A DNA stretch of 64,000 nt, from positions 2,997,001 through 3,061,000 of the forward strand of contig NZ_LT859959.1 of the NCBI RefSeq assembly GCF_900176205.1, written 5' to 3'. This stretch comes from Bradyrhizobium sp. ORS 285 (GTDB lineage: Bacteria; Pseudomonadota; Alphaproteobacteria; Rhizobiales; Xanthobacteraceae). Positions 1 through 8,189 of the stretch are shown in pieces. The notes beneath the pieces were generated by a model. The model worked only from the letters and a program-made list of their open reading frames with translations, ran no database searches and was not told the DNA's origin. Positions within the stretch are counted from its first letter, which is position 1, and each line of letters starts with the position of its first letter. The position numbers and the translations under genes are program-made.

Positions 1-163
1 CATCGTCGACTTCCACGCCGCCGGCATCGAACTGTTCATGCTGCAGTTCCAGCCGTTCGAGGCCGAGATGAAGCGGTTCGCTGAGGAGGTGATTCCGCGT
101 GTCCGGCAGCGGCAGCGCGATCTCGGTCGTGGTAATGCCGAGTCCGGCCGTCGCGTGGGATGA
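1..163 (+). CDS. C-terminal end of an LLM-class flavin-dependent monooxygenase (5' end outside window)
   Basis: Only the last 53 codons are present, in the frame beginning at base 2. The residues FMLQFQPFEAEMKRF followed by AEEVIPRVR form the closing helix typical of bacterial luciferase-like (SsuD/SfnG/DszA type) FMNH2-dependent monooxygenases. The tail after it is basic and probably disordered. It lies directly upstream of a sulfonate-type ABC operon that carries its own complete LLM enzyme, so it probably belongs to the same organosulfur locus. The substrate cannot be told from this fragment. Confidence 0.75.
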   Translation, partial: IVDFHAAGIELFMLQFQPFEAEMKRFAEEVIPRVRQRQRDLGRGNAESGRRVG

Positions 164-412
164 TGTCGCCCGCGACACGCGCGGAAGAACTGATTGCTTT
201 GCGAAGCTCGCTTGGTGGGGAGATTATCGCTCGCCGCCGCGCCACATTCGAAAATCCATTTCATTGACGATGTGCAGTCGCGAACGCATCATCCGTTCAT
301 CATTGGGGCGCTGACGACAGCGCTGGTTCAACGACACATCAACGCATTCCGCGGGGGAGTGCGGGCGCTGTACGCCCGCGCAACGGCGGAGCTTTGTTGG
401 CAGGAGAGGGCG

Positions 413-1504
413 ATGGACAACACGGACAACACGGGCGCAGTCACCCGGCGTCGACTGCTTCAGGCGGGTGCCGGTGCCGCTTTGGTGGCGCCATTCGGCG
501 GCTTGGCCGCGCAGGCCTTGTCCTTGCGGGCCGCCCCGGAGATCGATCTGTCGCAGTTTCCGATCTGCCGGACGGCAGCTGAAGCGCCGGCTCTCACCGG
601 CGCGCCGCGCAAGCTGAAGCTGTCCTGGAATGCCGGCGCGGTCTGCCTGACGCCGGTGCCTGTGGCGATCGACCAGGGCTTCTTCAAGAAGTATAATCTC
701 GACGTCGAGCTGATCAACTATTCCGGCTCCACCGATCAGCTGCTGGAAGCCATCGCGACCGGCAAGAGCGACGCCGGGCTCGGCATGGCGCTGCGCTGGC
801 TGAAGCCGCTGGAGCAGGGCTTTGACGTCAAGATCGCGGCGGGCACGCATGGCGGCTGCATGCGGGTGCTGGCGCGCACGGAGTCCGGCATCAAGACGCT
901 CGCCGATCTCAAGGGCAAGGCGGTTGCGGTCGGCGATCTCGGCGGTCCCGACAAGAACTTCTTCTCGATCCAGCTGGCGCGGCTCGGCATCGATCCGGTG
1001 AAGGACGTCGATTGGCGCGTCTATCCGGGCGCGGTCGTCAACGTCGCCGCCGACAAGGGCGAGACGCAGGCGTTCCTGGCGTCCGATCCGCTCGCCTATC
1101 TCTGGCTCAAGGATCCCGCCTATCGCGAGGTCGCCTCCAATCTCGACGGCGAGTATCAGAACCGCGTCTGCTGCATCCTCGGCCTACGCGGCAGCCTGGT
1201 GCGCGAGGAGCCGCAGGTCGGCCGCGCGATCACGCAGGCGCTGCTCGATGCCGCGATGTTCACCGCGCAGAACCCGGTCGAGGCGGCGAAGTCGTTCCAG
1301 CCCTATGCGCCGAAGCAGGCGACCTTGGCCGATCTCGAAGGCATGGTGCGCTACCACACCCATCATCATCATCCGCATGGTCAGCCGCTCAAGCAGGAGC
1401 TGAAGGCCTATGCCGACGACCTCAAGGTCGTCTCCGTCTTCAAGCCGAGCACCGACACCAGCAAATTCGCCGAGCGCATCTATGTCGACATTTTCGCTGT
1501 CTGA
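413..1504 (+). CDS. ABC transporter substrate-binding protein, NitT/TauT (sulfonate) family, Tat-exported
   Basis: Periplasmic binding protein of 363 aa that should deliver a sulfonate-like solute to the permease and ATPase encoded immediately downstream. The chosen ATG has an AGGAGAGG ribosome site seven bases upstream, and the open frame extending further upstream lacks protein character. Residues 12-36 form a twin-arginine signal (TRRRLLQAG, then a hydrophobic run ending AQA). The body carries the NitT/TauT pattern (PVAIDQGFFKKYNLDVELI, then GKSDAGLGMAL). Near residue 315 is a His cluster, YHTHHHHPHG, which could bind a metal and is not a family hallmark. The gene overlaps the permease gene by 23 bases. 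Sulfonate, nitrate or another oxyanion all remain possible; the neighbouring enzymes favour an organosulfur compound. Confidence 0.85.
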   Translation: MDNTDNTGAVTRRRLLQAGAGAALVAPFGGLAAQALSLRAAPEIDLSQFPICRTAAEAPALTGAPRKLKLSWNAGAVCLTPVPVAIDQGFFKKYNLDVELINYSGSTDQLLEAIATGKSDAGLGMALRWLKPLEQGFDVKIAAGTHGGCMRVLARTESGIKTLADLKGKAVAVGDLGGPDKNFFSIQLARLGIDPVKDVDWRVYPGAVVNVAADKGETQAFLASDPLAYLWLKDPAYREVASNLDGEYQNRVCCILGLRGSLVREEPQVGRAITQALLDAAMFTAQNPVEAAKSFQPYAPKQATLADLEGMVRYHTHHHHPHGQPLKQELKAYADDLKVVSVFKPSTDTSKFAERIYVDIFAV

Positions 1505-2495
1505 GGTCGCCCCGGGCGACAGCGCGCGGAGCGGCGCGCTTGCCGACAAGCTCCGCGAGGTGGCGCCCGGCATTGCCGCAGCGCTCGCCTGGGCGGCTTT
1601 CGGGGCCGCCTGTCTGGTGCGCGAGGATGTCGGTGACTGGTCCCGCACCAAGGATCTCGCGATCGCGGCGTTCGTGATCGCCGGGCTCGTGTTCGTCGTG
1701 AGCGTCGCCGCCGCTCAGCTCGGCCGTGTGGGCTCGGCTTTGCGCAAGCGCAGCCCCTGGCTGCTCGCGCTCGGCGTGTTCCTGACGCTGTGGGAGCTCG
1801 CCACCGCCAAATACGCCTGGCTGCCGCTGCCGTTCTTCCCGCCGCCGCAGGCGATCATCGAGGTCTACACCGACGATCTGCCGAAACTGCTCGACAGCGT
1901 CATCGCCTCGATCAAGCTGCAGCTCGGCGGCTATCTGATCGGCGCGGCCACCGGCTTCATCACCGGGGTCTCGATCGGCTGGTCGACGCGGATCGGCTAT
2001 TGGGTGCATCCGGTGCTGCGCTTCATCGGGCCGCTGCCGGCGACCGCCTGGCTGCCGATCGCCTTCTTCGCGTTTCCGACCAGCTGGAGCGCGTCGACCT
2101 TCCTCATCGCGCTCGCCACCGGCTTCCCCGTCACGGTCTTGACCTGGTCCGGCGTCGCCAGCGTGCCATCAGCTTACTACGATGTCGCGCGCACGCTCGG
2201 CGCCAGGCCCTGGTTCCTGGTGCTGAAGGTCGCGATCCCCGCAGCCTTGCCGCATGTCTTCGTCGGCCTGTTCATGGGCCTGGGCGCCTCGTTCGCGGTG
2301 CTCGTCGTCACCGAGATGATCGGCGTCAAGGCCGGGCTCGGCTGGTACCTGCAATGGGCGCAGGGCTGGGCCGCCTATTCCAACATGTATGCCGCGCTCT
2401 TGGTGATGTCGCTGCTGTGCTCCGGCGCGATCACCCTGCTGTTCAAGACCCGTGACCGCGTGCTGGTCTGGCAGAAGGATGTCGTCAAATGGTAG
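1482..2495 (+). CDS. ABC transporter permease, SsuC/TauC type
   Basis: Inner-membrane subunit of 337 aa. Two N-terminal hydrophobic segments (residues about 25-45 and 55-80) precede the core BPD_transp_1 domain, which has about six membrane spans and the EAA-like loop YDVARTLGARPWFLVLKVAI that contacts the ATPase. The start lies inside the end of the preceding gene, and the stop overlaps the ATPase start by the 7-base string ATGGTAG, so translation is probably coupled. Family pairing and order (binding protein, permease, ATPase) match sulfonate/taurine importers. The extra N-terminal hydrophobic region is longer than in SsuC. Confidence 0.88.
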   Translation: MSTFSLSEVAPGDSARSGALADKLREVAPGIAAALAWAAFGAACLVREDVGDWSRTKDLAIAAFVIAGLVFVVSVAAAQLGRVGSALRKRSPWLLALGVFLTLWELATAKYAWLPLPFFPPPQAIIEVYTDDLPKLLDSVIASIKLQLGGYLIGAATGFITGVSIGWSTRIGYWVHPVLRFIGPLPATAWLPIAFFAFPTSWSASTFLIALATGFPVTVLTWSGVASVPSAYYDVARTLGARPWFLVLKVAIPAALPHVFVGLFMGLGASFAVLVVTEMIGVKAGLGWYLQWAQGWAAYSNMYAALLVMSLLCSGAITLLFKTRDRVLVWQKDVVKW

Positions 2496-3280
2496 CCGCA
2501 GCCGTTGCCGTCAGGGCGCAAGCTCCTGGTGCTGCGATCGACATCGCCCATGTCGATCATGCCTTCGACATCGACGGCGCCGAGCTGAAGGTGCTCGACG
2601 ACGTCAGCCTGATCGTCGAGCCCGGCGAGTTCGTCGCGCTGCTCGGGCCGTCCGGCTGCGGCAAGTCGACCCTGCTGCGGCTGATCGCCGGCCTCGACAA
2701 GCCGCGCAGCGGCAGCTTGCGCGAGGACGAGGTCAGCATCAGGGGACCGCATCCGTCGCGCGTCGTCGTGTTCCAGGATCCGACGCTGTTTCCGTGGCGC
2801 ACGGTCTGGGACAATGTCGCGCTCGGCCTGGAAGCGCAGGGCATCCTCAAGAAGCAGCGCCATCGCGTCGATGCCGCGCTCGATCTCGTCGGCCTCACCG
2901 ACTTCAGGAACGCCTATCCGCATCAGCTCTCCGGCGGCATGGCGCAGCGCGTCGCGCTGGCGCGGGCGCTGGTCAACGATCCCAAGGTGCTGGTGCTCGA
3001 CGAGCCGCTCGGCAAGCTCGACTCTCTGACCCGGATTGCGATGCAGGCCGAGCTGGTGGCGCTGTGGCAGCGCAAGGGCTTCACGACCCTGCTCGTGACC
3101 CACGACGTCGAGGAGGCGCTGGTGCTCGCCAATCGCGTCATCGTGCTGAGCGACCGCCCGGCGCGCATCAAGGCCGACATCGTCGTGGACCGGCCGTATC
3201 CGCGGCATCGCGGCGATCCGCATCTCGCCGATCTGCGCCGGCAGATTCTTGGTCTCCTCGGGTTGGAAGCGACATGGTAG
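2489..3280 (+). CDS. ABC transporter ATP-binding protein, SsuB/TauB type
   Basis: Cytoplasmic ATPase of 263 aa that powers the import system. Walker A is GPSGCGKST (about residue 54), the Q-loop sits in [14 protein letters not shown], the ABC signature is [14 protein letters not shown], Walker B is [12 protein letters not shown], and the switch His is in [10 protein letters not shown]. The [11 protein letters not shown] stretch is characteristic of the nitrate/sulfonate/taurine ATPase group. Both ends overlap neighbours through the same ATGGTAG string, which indicates a single polycistronic unit. Confidence 0.93.
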   Translation: MVAAAVAVRAQAPGAAIDIAHVDHAFDIDGAELKVLDDVSLIVEPGEFVALLGPSGCGKSTLLRLIAGLDKPRSGSLREDEVSIRGPHPSRVVVFQDPTLFPWRTVWDNVALGLEAQGILKKQRHRVDAALDLVGLTDFRNAYPHQLSGGMAQRVALARALVNDPKVLVLDEPLGKLDSLTRIAMQAELVALWQRKGFTTLLVTHDVEEALVLANRVIVLSDRPARIKADIVVDRPYPRHRGDPHLADLRRQILGLLGLEATW

Positions 3281-4458
3281 CCGTCATCGAGAGCCTCGCG
3301 CCACGCCAGACCGGCACGGAGAATGAGGACGAACTGATCGCACGCGCGCTGCGGCTGGTGCCTGTGTTCGCCGAGCGCGCGCCGGCGCATGATCGCGACC
3401 GCAGCTTTCCGTTCCAGAATTTCAAGGATCTGTTCGAGGCGGGCCTGCTGTCGCTGACCGTGCCGACGGCGCTGGGCGGACACGGGGCGGGCGCGGGCCT
3501 CACGGCGCGCGTGCTCGGACTCATCGCCGAAGCCGATCCCTCGACGGCGCTGGTCCTGGCGATGCATTACATCCAGCACTTCGTGATGGCGCGCCAACAG
3601 GAATATCCGCCGCGGCTGGCCCGCAAGCTCCAGCGGGACTCGGTCGAGCGCGGCGCGCTGATCAACACCTTCCGCGTCGAACCGGCGCTTGGCTCGCCGT
3701 CGCGCGGTGGCCTGCCGGAGACGATCGCGCGGCGCACCGAGACCGGCTGGCGTCTGAGCGGCCACAAGATCTATTCGACCGGCGCGCCGATCCTGTCCTG
3801 GTACTCGGTGTGGGCCAAGACCGACGAGGCCGAGCCGCGGCTCGGCCTGTTCCTGGTCCAGGCGGGATCGCCCGGCATCCGCATCGTCGAGACCTGGGAT
3901 CATCTCGGCCTGCGCGCCAGCGGCAGCCACGACGTCGTGTTCGAGGACGTCGTGATCCCGCTCGACCACGAGATCGAGCTGCGCAAGCCCGCGGACTGGC
4001 GGGTGCAGAATCCGACACAGGCACTGGTTCATGCCGCCTTCGTCGGCGCGATCTATGACGGGGTCGCGCGCGCGGCGCGCAACTGGATCATCGATTTCCT
4101 CAAGACGCGCACGCCGTCGAGCCTCGGCGCGCCGCTGTCGACTTTGGCGCGCGCGCAGGAGGTGCTCGGCGCGATCGAGGCGCGGCTTCAGGTCAATTCA
4201 AGGCTGATCGACAGCGTCGCGCGCGATTTCGACGAGGGCCGGGTGGTCAGCCCGGTCGAGGGCAACATCATCAAGCTCACCGTCACCAACAATGCGGTGG
4301 CGGCGGTCGAGGACGCGCTGTCGCTGTCGAGCAATCACGGCCTCAGCCGCACCAATCCGCTGGAGCGGCATTATCGCGACGTGCTGTGCGGCCGCGTCCA
4401 CACCCCGCAGGACGACGCCACGCGCATCGCCGCCGGCCGTCTGGCGCTTGGACTCTAG
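3274..4458 (+). CDS. Acyl-CoA dehydrogenase-fold flavoenzyme, SfnB/DszC-like
   Basis: Flavoprotein of 394 aa with the three-part acyl-CoA dehydrogenase layout: N-terminal helices (FKDLFEAGLLSLTVPTALGG), a beta middle domain (ARRTETGWRLSGHKIYSTGA, then GLRASGSHDVVFEDV) and a C-terminal four-helix domain. No clear catalytic Glu of true acyl-CoA dehydrogenases is obvious. In organosulfur operons such proteins (SfnB, DszC relatives) are reduced-flavin-dependent monooxygenases rather than dehydrogenases. The position between the ABC ATPase and an SsuD-type enzyme, with a 7-base overlap upstream, supports a sulfur-acquisition role. The exact reaction is inferred. Confidence 0.8.
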   Translation: MVAVIESLAPRQTGTENEDELIARALRLVPVFAERAPAHDRDRSFPFQNFKDLFEAGLLSLTVPTALGGHGAGAGLTARVLGLIAEADPSTALVLAMHYIQHFVMARQQEYPPRLARKLQRDSVERGALINTFRVEPALGSPSRGGLPETIARRTETGWRLSGHKIYSTGAPILSWYSVWAKTDEAEPRLGLFLVQAGSPGIRIVETWDHLGLRASGSHDVVFEDVVIPLDHEIELRKPADWRVQNPTQALVHAAFVGAIYDGVARAARNWIIDFLKTRTPSSLGAPLSTLARAQEVLGAIEARLQVNSRLIDSVARDFDEGRVVSPVEGNIIKLTVTNNAVAAVEDALSLSSNHGLSRTNPLERHYRDVLCGRVHTPQDDATRIAAGRLALGL

Positions 4459-4479
4459 GAACACAAGGAGACAGGACCC

Positions 4480-5583
4480 ATGTCCGAGATCGAATTCATC
4501 GGCTTCATTTCCAACAACAACTCGTCCGAGATCATCGTCCGCCAGGGACCGGTGCTCGATCCCGTCCATATCGAAACGGTGGCGAAGGCGCATGAGAATG
4601 CCGGCTTCGACCGCGCGCTGCTGGCGTTCCACTCGACCTCGCCGGACAGCTTGCAGGTGGCCCAGCACGTGCTCGGCGTCACCTCGAAGCTCAACGTACT
4701 GATCGCGCAGCGGCCCGGCTTCACCTCGCCGACCCTGCTGGCGCGCCAGTTCGCGGTGCTCGACCAGTTCTCGAAGGGGCGCGTCGCGCTGCACGTCATC
4801 ACCGGCGGCAACGCCACCGAGTTGCGCCAGGACGGCAATACGCTGGACGACAAGAGCGAGCGCTATGCCAGGACCAGCGAGTTCCTCGATATCATCCGGG
4901 CCGAATGGACCAGCGACAAGCCGTTCAGCTACGCAGGCAAGTACTACCAGGTCGAGAACGGCTTCGCGCAGGTGAAGCCGTATCGGAAAGAGGGCATCCG
5001 GATCTATTTCGGCGGCGCCTCGGATGCGGCGATCGACGTCGCGGGCAAGCATGCCGACACCTATGCGCTGTGGGGCGAATCCTATGCGCAGGTGCGCGAG
5101 CAGGTCGCCCGCGTCAGCGCCGCCGCGGCGAAGCACGGCCGTCCGGCGCCGCGCTTCTCGCTGTCGGTGCGGCCGATCCTCGCCGACACCGAGGAGAAGG
5201 CCTGGGCGAGGGCGCAGGATATCTTGGAGCGCGCGACCGCGCTGCAGGACCAGACCGGCTATCGCAAGCCGGCCGATGGCCACGCCACCGACGGCGCCAA
5301 GCGCCTGCTGGCGATCGCGGAGCAGGGCAAGCGCGTCGACAAGCGGCTGTGGACCGATATCGCCAAGCTCACCGGCGCCAACAGCAACACCACGGCACTG
5401 GTCGGCACGCCCGAGCAGGTCGCCGAGGTGTTCGGCGACTATTACGATCTCGGCATCAGCCATTTCCTGATCCGCGGCTTCGATCCGCTGATCGATGCCA
5501 TCGACTATGGCCGCGCGCTGATCCCCGCGACGCGCGAGCTGATCGCTCGCCGTCAGGGCGCGAAGGGAGTCGCGGCGGAATGA
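4480..5583 (+). CDS. SsuD-type FMNH2-dependent (alkane)sulfonate monooxygenase, LLM class
   Basis: Protein of 367 aa with the bacterial luciferase-like barrel seen in alkanesulfonate monooxygenase: RPGFTSPTLLARQFAVLDQF, GRVALHVITGG, the SERYARTSEF segment, IYFGGASDAAIDVAGKHADTY and the late TALVGTPEQVAEVFGDY. Such enzymes cleave the C-S bond of sulfonates to aldehyde and sulfite using reduced FMN. A strong AAGGAGA site precedes the ATG. The stop overlaps the next start (ATGA). A short degraded copy of residues about 278-301 of such a protein occurs near base 12,290. Substrate range is not readable from sequence. Confidence 0.88.
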   Translation: MSEIEFIGFISNNNSSEIIVRQGPVLDPVHIETVAKAHENAGFDRALLAFHSTSPDSLQVAQHVLGVTSKLNVLIAQRPGFTSPTLLARQFAVLDQFSKGRVALHVITGGNATELRQDGNTLDDKSERYARTSEFLDIIRAEWTSDKPFSYAGKYYQVENGFAQVKPYRKEGIRIYFGGASDAAIDVAGKHADTYALWGESYAQVREQVARVSAAAAKHGRPAPRFSLSVRPILADTEEKAWARAQDILERATALQDQTGYRKPADGHATDGAKRLLAIAEQGKRVDKRLWTDIAKLTGANSNTTALVGTPEQVAEVFGDYYDLGISHFLIRGFDPLIDAIDYGRALIPATRELIARRQGAKGVAAE

Positions 5584-6521
5584 AGCGCGTTCTCCTGGCG
5601 GCTAGCCTGCTGCTCGCATTCACCGCCTCGGCCTTCGCGCAGGTGACCTTGCGCGTCGGCGATCAGAAGGGCAATGCGCGCGCCGTCATGGAGGCGGCGG
5701 GCGTGCTCAAGGACGTGCCCTACACGATCGCGTGGAAGGAGTTCGTTGCGGCGGCGCCGCTGCTGGAGGCGCTCAGCGCCGGCGCGATCGATACCGGTCT
5801 CGTCGGCGACGCGCCCTTCACCTTCGCGGCGGCCTCCGGCGTGCCGGTCAAGGCGATCGCCGCGATCCGGCAGACCCAGGAAGGGCTGGCGATGCTGGTG
5901 CCGGAGACTTCGCCGATCAAGAGTTTCGATGATCTCAAGGGCAAGAAGATCGCCACCGGCCGCGGCTCGATCGGACACCAACTGGTGCTCGCCGCACTGG
6001 AATCGCGCGGCTGGACCACCAGCGACATCCAGCTCGTCTTCCTGCCGCCGTCGGACGCCAAGGTCGCCTACACGCAAGGCTCGGTCGATGCCTGGTCGAC
6101 CTGGGAGCCTTATGTCAGCCAGGAGGAGGTGCTGTTTAAGTCGCGCCGGGTCATCACCGGCGAGGGACTGACACCCGGCCTCAGCTTCCAGGTCGCCACC
6201 CCCACTGCGATCAAGGAGCAGCGCGCGGCGCTGGAGGATTTCGTCCAGCGGCTCGCCGCGGCCCGCGCCTGGTCGCTCGGCCATGTCGAGAGCTACGCCG
6301 AGACCTGGGGAAAGCTGATGAACATCCCGGCGGCCGTGCCGCTCAACTGGCTCACGCGCGCCAAGGTCCGCATCGCCCCGATCGACGACGACGTCGTCGC
6401 CGACGAGCAGAAGACGATCGACCTCTATGCGCGGACCGGCCTGATCAAGGAGCGGCTCGATGCGGCGGCGATCCTCGATCGGTCGTTCGCTGAGGCGATC
6501 GCGAAAGGCGCGGGGCTTTGA
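5580..6521 (+). CDS. Second ABC substrate-binding protein, SsuA-like (aliphatic sulfonates)
   Basis: Exported binding protein of 313 aa with a Sec signal peptide (KRVLLAASLLLAFTASAFA). The mature part has the SsuA pattern: VGDQKGNARAVMEAAG, ALSAGAIDTGLVGDAPFTFA, IKSFDDLKGKKIATGRGS and DAWSTWEPYVSQ. Its start is coupled to the monooxygenase stop by ATGA. The operon therefore encodes two binding proteins, a Tat-exported one first and a Sec-exported one last, but only one permease/ATPase pair. Either both feed the same channel or the second serves a channel elsewhere. No terminator hairpin is evident after the stop. Confidence 0.88.
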   Translation: MKRVLLAASLLLAFTASAFAQVTLRVGDQKGNARAVMEAAGVLKDVPYTIAWKEFVAAAPLLEALSAGAIDTGLVGDAPFTFAAASGVPVKAIAAIRQTQEGLAMLVPETSPIKSFDDLKGKKIATGRGSIGHQLVLAALESRGWTTSDIQLVFLPPSDAKVAYTQGSVDAWSTWEPYVSQEEVLFKSRRVITGEGLTPGLSFQVATPTAIKEQRAALEDFVQRLAAARAWSLGHVESYAETWGKLMNIPAAVPLNWLTRAKVRIAPIDDDVVADEQKTIDLYARTGLIKERLDAAAILDRSFAEAIAKGAGL

Positions 6522-6595
6522 GCTGGCGGCGGCATCTACTACATAGCGCCGAAAGCCATAACATCCTTTAGCGGTGATGATTCCGTCCTAAGACT

Positions 6596-6694
6596 TCACG
6601 CAGTCGGCGCCTGACCCTCCCTCTCGTCAGCATCAATAATCTCTGGCGGCAGCCAACTTTTGCGATTCCGATCGTAGAGTGCCTGCAGAGATCT
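6596..6694 (-). pseudogene. Possible C-terminal gene fragment downstream of the HNH gene
   Basis: A 32-codon open stretch lacking any start codon begins right after the HNH stop in another frame. It reads like a genuine protein tail: charged, with SLQALYDRNRKSWLPPEII then DADEREG. It is bounded upstream by an in-frame TAA. I infer the 3' end of a gene whose body was deleted or lies out of frame. It is short enough to be chance. Confidence 0.35.
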
Positions 6695-6699
6695 TTAGA

Positions 6700-7485
6700 T
6701 TAGGCCTTGCGCCCGCGCCAGTTGCCTGGGTGTTCTTTCTGTATATCACGGAGCCTTTGAACCCGAACTTTGCGTCGTTCCAACTCCTCCTGGGTGACTG
6801 TGCCGTCTTCAAGCACAGCGGACATCGCGTAATTCGCTAAAACCTTTTCAACATTGGCCTCGACATCCCCAACGACGTCAAGCATTTCATTGATAGCTCG
6901 CAACGCTGCGCCTTTGACATGACTTGGCAGCCGATCAATTGGAAAACTGCGAAGGGCCATAATTCCGTGCGAAACGGCTACTTCGGCCTCCCATAATCGT
7001 CTTCTTAGCGTGCGAAGCTGACGGAGTTCCCCACGGTTAAGATCCAGCGCGTTTATAGTGTAGTCCCCGACCTTGCTTCCACCCTTTGCCTCAAGGCGGA
7101 TGCCCTTTTGCTCGAAGTGTTCGGTGCGCGCCTCTTGATCGCTTCGAAAAATGCGATAGCCGACGGCCCTAGCCGAGGCTGGCGGACATCGATCACCCTT
7201 TCTCTCGTTACATGCGTCACAAGCATAAAAGAGATTCTCATAGACAGTTTCTAAGTCTGGTCGCGCGCTACGTGGTTCATAGTGATCAATAGTGAACCGG
7301 TGACCACCAGCCTCGGACTCGCACATCGTGCAATAAGCGCACGAGAACCAAAAATCGGCCCGGAGATAATTCTTGTATTTACGATAGTCGGTCTGAGCTT
7401 CTACAGTCGAGCGTTGAACAATAAGCGATTTCCCGTCGTCAGAAGAGAACGGGGGCTGGATTTCGCCAGGATTGTCTTTTGTCAT
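6700..7485 (-). CDS. HNH endonuclease with CxxC zinc ribbon
   Basis: Protein of 261 aa. Residues 49-100 hold a zinc-stapled HNH core: C49-AY-C52, then FTIDHYEPRS with D67-H68 as the metal and catalytic pair, N84 in YENLFYACD, and C89/C92 with N93 in ACNERKGDRCP. The rest is helical with a charged C-terminus (TQEELERRKVRVQRL) that may bind DNA. HNH proteins of this layout occur as nuclease effectors in two- or three-gene defence or toxin cassettes, but no ATPase partner is intact here. The start overlaps the stop of the upstream small gene (ATGA). Base composition is visibly lower in GC than the flanks, suggesting horizontal acquisition. The function in this strain is not established. Confidence 0.8.
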   Translation of the reverse strand: MTKDNPGEIQPPFSSDDGKSLIVQRSTVEAQTDYRKYKNYLRADFWFSCAYCTMCESEAGGHRFTIDHYEPRSARPDLETVYENLFYACDACNERKGDRCPPASARAVGYRIFRSDQEARTEHFEQKGIRLEAKGGSKVGDYTINALDLNRGELRQLRTLRRRLWEAEVAVSHGIMALRSFPIDRLPSHVKGAALRAINEMLDVVGDVEANVEKVLANYAMSAVLEDGTVTQEELERRKVRVQRLRDIQKEHPGNWRGRKA

Positions 7486-7907
7486 CGCTTCTTGAGATTC
7501 CCGGCAGCGCGGGTCAGGTCCTTGTGCAACTGATTGACGCTATCGCGGAAGCCCTCAAGCTTAGAAACGAAGGCGCCTAACGCTTCAAGTTCGATCCCTC
7601 GACGGGCGTCATCAATGCGATCCAGCGACCATCGAATGTATTCGAGTCGATTAGACTCGGATTTTGTCATGGTGCCGTCAAACTTCTTGTCGAGCAAGCG
7701 TTGTCGCTCCGACAATAGCGTCTCTAGCTCAGTTCGCTTTATCTGGGCGGCATTCAGTCGACCCGCTTCTCGTGCCGTGGCGGCATAGATGTTTGCTGGG
7801 AGGTCACGTTGAGCAGAGTGGCTGGTTCCGCTCGCAGGCGCATCGGACATAGGGGCGACCCCGAAAGTTTCTTCGTCAGCTATTAGAGTCGCGAATGATG
7901 TCTTCAT
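7482..7907 (-). CDS. Small helical protein co-transcribed with the HNH gene, unknown function
   Basis: Protein of 141 aa that I do not recognise. After a polar N-terminal 45 residues it is predicted helical and coiled-coil-like (RTELETLLSERQRLLDKKF, then SESNRLEYIRWSLDRIDDA, then LEGFRDSVNQLHKDL). It has no signal peptide or membrane segment. Its stop overlaps the HNH start by four bases, so the two are translationally coupled and probably form one system, perhaps nuclease plus regulator or sensor. The ATG used has GAGGGGAG eight bases upstream; an internal ATG at 7850 is an alternative, since the upstream fragment's frame runs over the first 32 bases. Confidence 0.6.
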   Translation of the reverse strand: MKTSFATLIADEETFGVAPMSDAPASGTSHSAQRDLPANIYAATAREAGRLNAAQIKRTELETLLSERQRLLDKKFDGTMTKSESNRLEYIRWSLDRIDDARRGIELEALGAFVSKLEGFRDSVNQLHKDLTRAAGNLKKR

Positions 7908-7995
7908 CGAACATGCTCCCCTCAGCTACTTTCTCGAAATATTCCAATGCATCTTTGGTTACTAGCCGACAGCTTTGCTTCAGTCGATCGGAGGT
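7876..7995 (-). pseudogene. 3' fragment of an unknown gene upstream of the HNH pair
   Basis: Read on the minus strand, 39 codons with good coding character (TSDRLKQSCRLVTKDALEYF, then EKVAEGSMFDEDIIRDSNS) end in TGA 32 bases inside the small helical gene. The frame is closed on its 5' side by TAG, and beyond about base 8000 composition switches to that of the neighbouring repeat DNA. This is what the tail of an operon's first gene would look like after its body was removed by a deletion or recombination joint. The lost product cannot be identified from so little. Confidence 0.5.
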
Positions 7996-8133
7996 CTACG
8001 CAGCACGTGGGCCCCGAGCAGCGTGTTTATGGAGAGAGCGAACGCCAGGTAGCGCTGCGTTGACGTTGGGTGGTGTCGCCGATCGGCTGACTAATCATCC
8101 GCCCGACGGGCAATCCGTGCACACCCCGCATGC

Positions 8134-8163
8134 ATCAACTGCCCGTCGTGCCAGTTTGTCGCG
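8134..8163 (+). repeat. Short dispersed repeat, copy 1
   Basis: Thirty bases beginning ATCAACTGCCCGTCGTGCCA match 28 of 30 bases at 20,948-20,977 in the same orientation. No gene is associated with either copy. It sits just upstream of the long dispersed element. Confidence 0.7.
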
Positions 8164-8189
8164 CACTTCTCCCTTGTCATGTCGGGCAA

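Noticed and set aside
4198..5463. Long open frame on the minus strand opposite the SsuD-type gene
   Set aside because: It mirrors the codon structure of a high-GC gene, has no domain pattern, and overlaps a well-supported gene fully.
6700..7995. Prophage or restriction-modification origin of the islet
   Set aside because: No integrase, methyltransferase, specificity subunit or phage structural gene is present; only the HNH pair and fragments.
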